From: an uncultured Bacilli bacterium
Lineage (GTDB): Bacteria > Bacillota_I > Bacilli_A > RF39 > UBA660
Assembly: GCA_910588195.1 (NCBI GenBank)
Contig: CAJUPN010000005.1
Span: 44,807 to 108,806 of the forward strand
Length of the DNA: 64,000 bases
Direction of reading: 5' to 3'
Made by a program: the position numbers and the translations under genes. The notes below the pieces were generated by a model that did no database searches, was not told where the DNA came from, and saw nothing but the letters and a program-made list of their open reading frames with translations. How positions within the stretch are numbered: the first letter of the stretch is position 1; the number at the start of each line of letters is the position of its first letter. Below, one piece after another: positions 1 to 7,551 of this stretch.

Positions 1-1
1 A

Positions 2-1501
2 GTTACAATACTTTCAACAAATGTTCCAATTGTAGAAAATCCAGTAGATAAAAGTAAAACTATTACATTCTTAGAAAATGCTTCTTATATTATTGAAGTG
101 GTTGATTCTGTAGGTAATATTGGAATTCATAATGTTACAGTTGATTGGATTGATAAAACATCACCAACAGCTGAAATAGAATATAGTACAAAGAATATTA
201 CAGATGGAGTTGTAACTGCTACATTAAATCCAAGTGAAGATGTCACTATTACTAATAATGATGGAAGTCCAACTTATACATTCAATGAAAACGGAACATT
301 TACATTTGAATTTGTTGATAAAGCAGGAAATGAAGGAACAGCTTTAGCTATGGTTACATGGATTACTAAAGTTCCTCAATATGATATTAGTTATTCGACG
401 AAAGAGTTAACTAATAAAGATGTAACAGTTGTTCTAACTCTTGAAAGTGGTTATATTTTAGTTAATAATGATGGTAATAACACTTATACATTTACAGACA
501 ATGGTACATTTGAGTTTGAGTATATTGATGCCAATAGCAATTTAGGTAAGATACCTGTTACAGTTGATTGGATAGATAAAACTCCACCAACAGCTGAATT
601 GAAATATGATATACAAGAAGATAAAGTTATTGTAACAATTATAAATCCAAGTGAAGAGATTACATTTGCTGATGGAAATGGTGTTTATGAATTTACTAAA
701 AATGGTACATATGAATTAATTATATATGATAAGATTGGAAATAGAGGTGTTTTGTTAGTTAAGATCGATTCATTTAAAGCTCCAAGTGAAGTAATTCCCG
801 ATCCAGAGCCAACTCCAGATCCAGAACCAAATCCGAATCCAGAGGAACCAACAAAGCCTACTAATCCTATTGTAACTACAACAAAACCAGTTACAAATAA
901 TGACAAAACTACAAAACCAGTAGTAAATAATTCTACCAAACCAGTTAGTACAACTAAACCAAATTCTAATGAAATTGTAACAACTAAAAAACCTACTACA
1001 GAAGATAAAGATGATTTAAATTATAAAAAGTATTCTTCAAATGGAGTAGAGTTAGAAATTCCAAATAAAATAGTTGATGATAATACATCATTAGTTACTG
1101 GTTCTTTTGAAGTAACAAATGAATTAAAAGATAAACTTGGTAATGCTAGTGAGTATTTTGATTTATATATAGCAGATGAAAATTCTAAAAAAGTTTTATT
1201 ACCAATCGATTATGCATTTAAAATTAGTATTAAACTAAATAGTAACAAAGAGTTTGTTAATGTTTATGCGGTAATAGATGGTGAGTTAGAGGCAGTAGAA
1301 TATGAAAAAGCTAATGGAAAGATTTTAATTAAATCTAATCGTTTAGGGAAGTATGTTGTTTCATATAATAAAAATGAGAATACTGTTACTAAAGATGATA
1401 AAACTGAATCAAATCAAAAAACATTTGTTATATTAGGAATAGCAGCTTTAACAATTATTTTGTTTGGTGTTATTGTATACTTTATTAAATTTAAAAAATA
1501 A
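2..1501 (+). CDS. Ig-like repeat cell-surface protein, C-terminal part (5' end outside window)
   Basis: The frame is open back to the first bases of the window, so the gene starts upstream and the GTG near position 98 is not its start. At least three repeats of about 80 residues are visible. Each ends in a VDWIDKT(P/S)PTAE-like junction with an NGTF(T/E)FE(F/Y) strand, as in bacterial Ig-like surface modules. They are followed by a Pro/Asp/Glu linker (PDPEPTPDPEP), a Thr/Lys-rich stretch with repeated TTKP, a further folded segment, and a C-terminal membrane segment ending in FKFKK. No LPxTG-like motif precedes that segment, so it looks like a plain membrane anchor. It is probably exported and extends through the wall. 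The ligand is unknown. Confidence 0.85.
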   Translation, partial: VTILSTNVPIVENPVDKSKTITFLENASYIIEVVDSVGNIGIHNVTVDWIDKTSPTAEIEYSTKNITDGVVTATLNPSEDVTITNNDGSPTYTFNENGTFTFEFVDKAGNEGTALAMVTWITKVPQYDISYSTKELTNKDVTVVLTLESGYILVNNDGNNTYTFTDNGTFEFEYIDANSNLGKIPVTVDWIDKTPPTAELKYDIQEDKVIVTIINPSEEITFADGNGVYEFTKNGTYELIIYDKIGNRGVLLVKIDSFKAPSEVIPDPEPTPDPEPNPNPEEPTKPTNPIVTTTKPVTNNDKTTKPVVNNSTKPVSTTKPNSNEIVTTKKPTTEDKDDLNYKKYSSNGVELEIPNKIVDDNTSLVTGSFEVTNELKDKLGNASEYFDLYIADENSKKVLLPIDYAFKISIKLNSNKEFVNVYAVIDGELEAVEYEKANGKILIKSNRLGKYVVSYNKNENTVTKDDKTESNQKTFVILGIAALTIILFGVIVYFIKFKK

Positions 1502-1510
1502 AAAATATAA

Positions 1511-1546
1511 ATGTTGAAAACAAGTTATTTTTCAACATTTTTTATT
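1511..1546 (+). terminator. Rho-independent terminator after the surface-protein gene
   Basis: A perfect 10-bp stem (1511-1520 with 1529-1538, ATGTTGAAAA) and 8-nt loop are followed by TTTTTTATTT. It lies 10 nt after the stop codon. Confidence 0.85.
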
Positions 1547-1651
1547 TGTCTAAATTTAGTTAATTTAAAGTTATAGGATAATGTTGTTAATTATACTTTT
1601 TTTATAGTTTATTTTTTGTTATACTTAGAATAATGATGTGGAGTTTTTATT

Positions 1652-3394
1652 ATGGTAAGAGAGTATTATAAATTTATTAAAGATTATTTAACTTTAGCTG
1701 AACTAAAGTTTAGATACGTTTTAATTAATTTTATATCAGCTATTTTATATAAAGGACTTTCTCTTTTATTACCATTTGTAGGATCAATAATTATAAAATA
1801 TTTAACTTTAAATGATGTAAGAATGACATATATATCACTTGGGATATATTTAACTGTTTATATTTTTTATATTTTATCTTTATATTTAAATTATCATATT
1901 TATGGCTTTAATATGAATTATTGTTATGATCATATGACAACGAAAGTTTTAAAAAAATTAGTAAGTGTTGATGATAATTTTACCAGAATTATAAGTAAGG
2001 GAAGACTAATGAATTCTATTAATTCAGATATTGTTGAAATTGGTGATATGTGTGATCAAATTGCTGAATTCTTTGTTGGTATTATTCAGATTATTGCAGT
2101 TTTTATAATAATAGGCACTATTAATATATATCTATCAATTATATTTGTTATATTTTCTTTCTTTTATTTAACAATTCGTAATATGGCGGATAGAAAAGTT
2201 AATTATTTTCATAACAAGGTGAAAATACAGGAAGATCATTATACTAATCTTTTAACACAGATGGTTTCTGGATTACAGGAAATAAAAACATTTAACATGC
2301 TTGATAAGTTAAAGTCAAAACTATTTATTATTCAAAAAAAGTTTTCTAAATTTTATGGTATAAAAAGAAAACATTATGCTATTCGTGATAATGATGTTAA
2401 AGGTATAACATACGTGTTTAGGTTTGTATTATATTTGGTTTTAATATATTTAGTGTTTACTGAGAAAATAGATGTTAGTGTTTTAGTCTTAGTTATTTCA
2501 TATCATGAGTATTTAGTTACATATATTAATTGGTTAATAGAATCATCTTCTGCTATAAGAGAAACTAATACAGCTGTAAATCGTGTTAATGATATTTTAA
2601 ATTATAATTCAGAAGATATAATATTTGGCGAGATTGATACTAAAGATATTTATGGTGTAATAGAATTTAAAAATGTTAGCCTTACATTAAAAAATAAAGA
2701 AGTGCTACATAATATCAATTTAAAAGTTGACCATAGTGAGGTTATCGCGATAGTTGGGGAAACTGGAAGTGGAAAAACAATGATTCTTAATTTATTATTA
2801 AGACTTTATGAACCAACTAAGGGAAGAATAAAATTAGACAATACTGATATATTTGAATTTTCTAAAAAGAGTTATTCTAATCTTGTTTCGGTTGTTACAC
2901 AAAAACCTTTTATCTTTAATATGAGTATTAGAAAGAATTTAAACTTTGTTGATAAAAATATTAGTAATCAAATAGAAGCTTGTAAAAAAGCTGGGATCCA
3001 TGATTTTATTGAAACCTTACCAAATGGATATAATACTATTTTAAGAGAAAATGGTAGTAATATTTCTGGCGGACAAAAACAAATGATATCTATTGCTAGA
3101 ACAATATTAACTGATGCAGAAATTTTACTTTTAGATGATATTACAACATCTTTAGATCCTGATACAGCTAAGTTAGTACCCGATCTTATAAAGAAGCTTA
3201 GACAAGACCATACTATCATAATGGTTACTAAGAAACCAGATTTAATGAGTGTTGCAGATCGTATTGTTGTACTTGAAAAAGGTAAAATAAATGCTGTTGG
3301 AACACATAAGGAACTTCTTAAAAGTAATCAGATATATCAAATGTTGCAATCAAGAAAGTCTCCAAGTAAGATAGGGGTGTTTGATAATGATTAA
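1652..3394 (+). CDS. ABC exporter half-transporter, subunit with degenerate ATP site
   Basis: This is a type IV ABC exporter half with about six membrane helices in residues 1-310 and an ATPase domain in 340-560. The Walker A motif GETGSGKT is near residue 369 and the signature ISGGQ near 471. Walker B reads ILLLDD near 491, with Asp in place of the catalytic Glu. The switch region reads VTKKP near 525, with Lys where His is expected. The start at 1652 has a TGGAG element upstream. It overlaps the next, homologous gene, so the two form an obligate heterodimer. The family (TM287/288, BmrCD) exports drugs, lipids or peptides; the substrate here cannot be read from sequence. Confidence 0.92.
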   Translation: MVREYYKFIKDYLTLAELKFRYVLINFISAILYKGLSLLLPFVGSIIIKYLTLNDVRMTYISLGIYLTVYIFYILSLYLNYHIYGFNMNYCYDHMTTKVLKKLVSVDDNFTRIISKGRLMNSINSDIVEIGDMCDQIAEFFVGIIQIIAVFIIIGTINIYLSIIFVIFSFFYLTIRNMADRKVNYFHNKVKIQEDHYTNLLTQMVSGLQEIKTFNMLDKLKSKLFIIQKKFSKFYGIKRKHYAIRDNDVKGITYVFRFVLYLVLIYLVFTEKIDVSVLVLVISYHEYLVTYINWLIESSSAIRETNTAVNRVNDILNYNSEDIIFGEIDTKDIYGVIEFKNVSLTLKNKEVLHNINLKVDHSEVIAIVGETGSGKTMILNLLLRLYEPTKGRIKLDNTDIFEFSKKSYSNLVSVVTQKPFIFNMSIRKNLNFVDKNISNQIEACKKAGIHDFIETLPNGYNTILRENGSNISGGQKQMISIARTILTDAEILLLDDITTSLDPDTAKLVPDLIKKLRQDHTIIMVTKKPDLMSVADRIVVLEKGKINAVGTHKELLKSNQIYQMLQSRKSPSKIGVFDND

Positions 3395-5093
3395 AAGATA
3401 TTATATGATTATAAAAAAATATTTTGGTTTAGGGGCTAATAATAAAAAATTATTAATCCATTTATTTATTTCTTCATTTTTAAGAAGTGTTTCTCTTTTG
3501 GCTATACCATTTATGGCATCTTTAGTTATTAAATATGTTACGGCTATGGATTTAAGAATGTCTTTAGTTTCTACTTTTTTCTTTTTGTCAGTTTCTATAA
3601 CTTATGTGTTATGTCATCATTATAATTATGTAGCTTATAGTAATAATGCTGCTTATGTACATAATAAACTGCAAGAACTAATTATGAATAGAGTTACATC
3701 CTATGATGAAAACTTTACTAAGAATATATCAGTTGCTTATATTATTAATACAGCTTTTAATGATGTTGGTCATGTTCAACAGATTGCTGATGAAACATTT
3801 GATGCAATAAATGAGTTAATTGGTATGGCTATAGCAATTGTTGTTTTGGCATTAGTTAATATTTATGTTGGTCTTATTAGTTTAGTTTTATCTATTATAA
3901 CAATCTCTGTTCTTGGAAGAAATGCGAAAAAAAGAGACTTTTATTTGACTAACCAAAGAAGAGAACAAGATAATGTTTCAAGTTTAATGGGACAAGTATT
4001 AGATGGCAGTAAAGAAATTAAATCATTTAATATGACAAAAAACTTGGAAGATTATTTGGAAAAATACAAGTCTGTTAGAGAAAAAAATTATTTTAAGAAA
4101 AGAATTTATGATAATAATATTTCAGTTCTAGTACCAACAATACTTGGTTTTGGAAAAATATTTGTTTATGGAATTTTAATATATTTAATTTTAAATGGGC
4201 ACTTTGAAGTTTCTACTTTAATACTTGTTATAGGTTATTATGAAAATATTGAATCTAAGTATGAAAAATTTTATAGTTGTTTAAATAGTTTATCAAGTAA
4301 TTCAATTAGAATAGATCGTGTACATAATATTTTAAATTATAAAAATAGAAATATGCTTGAATTTGGTGATAATGATAATGATTTTATTAAAGGGAAAATA
4401 GAATTTAAGAATGTTTCATTTATTTATGAGAAAATGACTGTTATGAAAAATGTTTCATTTAAAATTAAACCAAATTCTTTTACAGCAATAGTAGGTAAAA
4501 GTGGTTCTGGAAAGTCAACAATATTTAGACTTTTATTAAGACTTTATAAAGCTAATAGTGGAAGTATTTTATTAGATGATGAATCAATTTATGATTATAC
4601 TAAAGAAGTTTATTCTAGTAATGTTTCGATTGTAACTCAAAAGCCATTTATTTTTGATATGAGTATTAGAGAAAATTTAAATTTAGTTGATTCTAATCAC
4701 GAGCATCAAATTGAGGCTTGTAAAAGAGCAGGTATTCATGATTATATAATGAGTCTAAAAGATGGGTATAATACTAAATTAGTTAGAGATGCTGAAAATA
4801 TATCAAGTGGACAGAAACAACTTATAGCATTAGCTAGAACTTTATTATCTAAATCAGAAGTATTACTTTTTGATGAGGTAACATCAAGTTTGGATATAAG
4901 TACAAGCAAGCAAGTTATGAAAATTCTTAAAGATTTAAAAAAAGATCACACTATTTTGATGATAACTCATAAGCCGACATTAATGAAAATGGCTGATGAA
5001 ATAATAGTTATATCTAACGGCAAACTTGTTGGTAAAGGAACTCATAAAGATTTAATAGAAAATAATGATTATTATAAGGTTTTACAAAAATAG
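3387..5093 (+). CDS. ABC exporter half-transporter, subunit with the competent ATPase residues
   Basis: This is the partner of the preceding gene and overlaps it by 8 bp. A TTG at 3381 would extend the frame, but the AGGGGTG element at 3373-3379 sits 7 nt before the ATG at 3387, so that ATG was chosen. N-terminal membrane helices are followed by an ATPase domain with Walker A GKSGSGKS (near residue 370), Walker B VLLFDE with the catalytic Glu, and an intact switch His in MITHKP. Its signature reads ISSGQ instead of LSGGQ. That altered signature would face the degenerate Walker site of the partner, which is the usual arrangement in asymmetric heterodimeric exporters. Confidence 0.92.
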   Translation: MIKRYYMIIKKYFGLGANNKKLLIHLFISSFLRSVSLLAIPFMASLVIKYVTAMDLRMSLVSTFFFLSVSITYVLCHHYNYVAYSNNAAYVHNKLQELIMNRVTSYDENFTKNISVAYIINTAFNDVGHVQQIADETFDAINELIGMAIAIVVLALVNIYVGLISLVLSIITISVLGRNAKKRDFYLTNQRREQDNVSSLMGQVLDGSKEIKSFNMTKNLEDYLEKYKSVREKNYFKKRIYDNNISVLVPTILGFGKIFVYGILIYLILNGHFEVSTLILVIGYYENIESKYEKFYSCLNSLSSNSIRIDRVHNILNYKNRNMLEFGDNDNDFIKGKIEFKNVSFIYEKMTVMKNVSFKIKPNSFTAIVGKSGSGKSTIFRLLLRLYKANSGSILLDDESIYDYTKEVYSSNVSIVTQKPFIFDMSIRENLNLVDSNHEHQIEACKRAGIHDYIMSLKDGYNTKLVRDAENISSGQKQLIALARTLLSKSEVLLFDEVTSSLDISTSKQVMKILKDLKKDHTILMITHKPTLMKMADEIIVISNGKLVGKGTHKDLIENNDYYKVLQK

Positions 5094-5116
5094 AAAATTT
5101 GTGTTTTCTATTTTTT
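5086..5116 (+). terminator. Terminator after the ABC pair
   Basis: A stem TAGAAAA (5091-5097, containing the stop codon) pairs with TTTTCTA (5104-5110). A flanking A-run and T-run extend it. Confidence 0.75.
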
Positions 5117-5119
5117 AAT

Positions 5120-5148
5120 TTGCTAAAATTATTAAAGTATTATATAAT
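5120..5148 (+). promoter_or_regulatory. Sigma-A-type promoter of the sigma-like gene
   Basis: A -35 TTGCTA (5120-5125), a 17-nt spacer and a perfect -10 TATAAT (5143-5148) are present. Transcription would begin near 5155, which rules out the upstream ATG at 5157 as the main start. Confidence 0.75.
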
Positions 5149-5174
5149 ACATACCCATGAGAAGGGGATTTGAT

Positions 5175-6176
5175 ATGACAAAGAAATTAGATAAATTAAA
5201 AGAGTGGGAAGAGCAAATTTCTGCATTTCCAGAACTTAGTATTGAAGAAGCTAGAGCTTTATATATAAAAGCTATGGATATGAAAGATGAAAGAGAAAAA
5301 AAGGACTTAGTGGATAAAGTAATCCAAGGTACTTTATATGTTGTTTTTAACTTTATAAAACGTAATAGATTAAATTATATAAAGAGTTCTTCTTTTGATT
5401 TGGAAGATTTAATTAATAGTTGTTTTGAATTATGGGTAAAAGAGATACAAAGTGGTGCACTACTTAAAGAAAAGTTTTTTTCTCATATTATTGATTATTC
5501 TTTTTGCTCTAATTTAGCATCAATGTTAAATGAAACAGATTTAGGGACTGTAGATTTAACTTTATTTAATTCAGAAGATTTTATAAATGCTTTTTATGAT
5601 TACGTTAATTACCATAAAGAAAGTGGTAGTGTAAGTTTTTTTGAATTTTGTAAATTTATTTCTAGATTTTCTGGCAAGCAAGATGAAAATTTTTATTCAT
5701 GTCAATGGAGAAGAATTAATGATTTAGCCTTTTCTGATTCTGATTTTGCTCAACAAACTTATGAATTATTTGAAAATATTATAGATGCAATAAAAGATGA
5801 AAATGATGATATTAACATTACTAAAACTAAAATTGATAAATTTAAGCACTTGTTAATTGATGTGGGACTTAACGGTTTTAGAGTTAATATTGATAATGTT
5901 TATGAAACTGATTTTTCAGATGGGTTAGTTTATTCTACTTTAATGAAAGAATTTGTTGATACAGTTTTCTCTTCAACAGGATTAGATGATAGAAAAAAAG
6001 ATATAATGTATAGACATCTTGGTTTTAATGGACATAGAGAAGATTTTAAAAGTGTAGCTAGTTCTTATAATGTTACTGAGGCAAGAGCACGTCAGCTTTA
6101 TAATAAAGCAATTAAGAGCTTAAGAGGTAATCCAGCAGTATTAAAATATCGTAAGGATCTTTATAAACAACGATAA
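5175..6176 (+). CDS. Divergent sigma-70-like protein
   Basis: The 333-residue product has two segments resembling sigma factors. One near residues 55-85 (FDLEDLINSCFELWVKEI) resembles region 2. A C-terminal one near 275-320 (DRKKDIMYRHLG through the HTH around SVASSYNVTEARARQLYNKA) resembles region 4, where the -35 box is contacted. The middle is unrelated and helical. The AAGGGG element at 5162-5167 lies 7 nt before ATG 5175, while the ATG at 5157 is upstream of it, so 5175 was chosen. It could be an alternative sigma factor or a degenerate regulator that binds RNA polymerase. No anti-sigma gene is recognisable next to it; the following unknown gene is the only candidate partner. Confidence 0.65.
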   Translation: MTKKLDKLKEWEEQISAFPELSIEEARALYIKAMDMKDEREKKDLVDKVIQGTLYVVFNFIKRNRLNYIKSSSFDLEDLINSCFELWVKEIQSGALLKEKFFSHIIDYSFCSNLASMLNETDLGTVDLTLFNSEDFINAFYDYVNYHKESGSVSFFEFCKFISRFSGKQDENFYSCQWRRINDLAFSDSDFAQQTYELFENIIDAIKDENDDINITKTKIDKFKHLLIDVGLNGFRVNIDNVYETDFSDGLVYSTLMKEFVDTVFSSTGLDDRKKDIMYRHLGFNGHREDFKSVASSYNVTEARARQLYNKAIKSLRGNPAVLKYRKDLYKQR

Positions 6177-6271
6177 TAATTTATGCTAAAGTTATTTGTT
6201 TTTTATTTAAGATATTTGTAATATTATTGCGTAAAAGTTTAGAGATAAAAATAAATTTCTAGGAGATATTT

Positions 6272-7345
6272 ATGGGGAAAGTATATAGTATTAATATTGA
6301 TAAATTTAAAAACAATCAAATAATTCAGGATTTAATGAATAACAAAGAATTGTTTTTTGATTTAAGTGATGAAAAAAAATATGATTATGAAACATTAAAT
6401 AGTATATTTATATTATTTGAATATGATTTGGTTTTTTTAAAAAGAGTTTATGAGGATATCGAAAAAAATGTTGATGAATATTGGATTATTGAATTTTCTT
6501 TACGTATGATTAAATTATTAGAACAAAAAAATGAAATTGTAGTTAATATAAAAAAATATATACCAAATGCATCGAACTCGATTTTAGATACTGATGGTGA
6601 ACTTACTTTGTTTACGATAAAATTATTTTTACTTGCAAAAACTGATGAAATTTCAAATAAAATTTCTACTTTTGTAAATTTAGAAAAAAATTCAAATTAT
6701 GGTTTAGGATTTGTAGTAATAGAAGACCAGTTTTATTTTAGTGAGATTATTATGAATTATTTTGCAGATAGATTTATTACTCAAATTTTTTTGAAATTAA
6801 ATATTGAAAAATTTTTGCACGAAAGTTATGAAAGTTATGAGGCTTTTAAAAGTGTGAATCCTGATTTAAATTTATTTATTACAGAATTTATTTCTTTACA
6901 AGATATTGCTTTAGGAGGTTATATTAAAAATCATCCAGAACTATTACAAGAACTACAATGTGTTTTCAATTATGTTGAACAGCATTGGAATAATTATATT
7001 CTTTTTGAAAGAAATGCAATTTTAGAGGATTTAGCAGGAGAAATATTTGATTATTTTTCTAAAAATAAATATAAATATGAGAACGTAGAGACTTTAAGAA
7101 ACATGATTTATTATGCATGTTATAATAATGGTATTTTAGATGAAATTTTTATTTATATATATGGAGCTGATAAAGAATACCTTGAAATAATAAGAAAAAT
7201 GTGTGTTGAATTTAAGGAATCAGAGAGCTCTATTGAGGACACAGTAGATTATTTATATTTTAATAAAATTATAAAGGAAAGTCTAAATAAGATTGCAGAT
7301 TGTGGTTTTAGAGCTGAAAGAAAAAAGAAAAATCTAACAGTTTAA
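6272..7345 (+). CDS. Unknown protein following the sigma-like gene
   Basis: The 357-residue product shows no family I recognise. It is rich in Asn, Ile, Lys and Glu, is predicted mostly helical, lacks a signal peptide or membrane helices, and ends in a basic tail (RAERKKKNLTV). AGGAGA at 6261-6266 supports the start. It sits 95 bp downstream of the sigma-like gene with no clear terminator between them, so co-transcription is possible, and a strong terminator follows. A role as partner or regulator of the sigma-like protein is only a positional guess. Confidence 0.7.
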   Translation: MGKVYSINIDKFKNNQIIQDLMNNKELFFDLSDEKKYDYETLNSIFILFEYDLVFLKRVYEDIEKNVDEYWIIEFSLRMIKLLEQKNEIVVNIKKYIPNASNSILDTDGELTLFTIKLFLLAKTDEISNKISTFVNLEKNSNYGLGFVVIEDQFYFSEIIMNYFADRFITQIFLKLNIEKFLHESYESYEAFKSVNPDLNLFITEFISLQDIALGGYIKNHPELLQELQCVFNYVEQHWNNYILFERNAILEDLAGEIFDYFSKNKYKYENVETLRNMIYYACYNNGILDEIFIYIYGADKEYLEIIRKMCVEFKESESSIEDTVDYLYFNKIIKESLNKIADCGFRAERKKKNLTV

Positions 7346-7364
7346 AAAAATATATGAAAATAAA

Positions 7365-7393
7365 GTTGATAACTTGTGTGTTATCAACCTTTT
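7365..7393 (+). terminator. Rho-independent terminator
   Basis: A perfect 9-bp stem GTTGATAAC (7365-7373) pairs with GTTATCAAC (7380-7388), with a TTGTGT loop and a CTTTTT tail. Confidence 0.88.
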
Positions 7394-7486
7394 TATATAT
7401 TTAGTTTATTTGTTCATTTTATAAAGCTTTCATACCGTTCATGTTATTTTAATAGAAGTTATATGTTTTATATGGATATTATATTT

Positions 7487-7516
7487 ATGACAATTGTTGT
7501 TTGTTTTTGATATAAT
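7487..7516 (+). promoter_or_regulatory. Promoter of the helicase-NERD operon
   Basis: A -35 ATGACA (7487-7492), an 18-nt spacer and a -10 TATAAT (7511-7516) are present. The -10 is preceded by TGA, making an extended -10. Confidence 0.75.
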
Positions 7517-7551
7517 TAAGTTGATTGATTTAAATAGAGTTGGTGAAAGTA

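Noticed and set aside
685..939. Minus-strand frame rich in Gly-Ser repeats
   Set aside because: It is the antisense of the Pro/Asp/Glu linker of the surface protein and has no ribosome binding site.
5157..5174. Upstream ATG as start of the sigma-like gene
   Set aside because: It lies about 2 nt from the predicted transcription start and upstream of the AAGGGG ribosome binding site.
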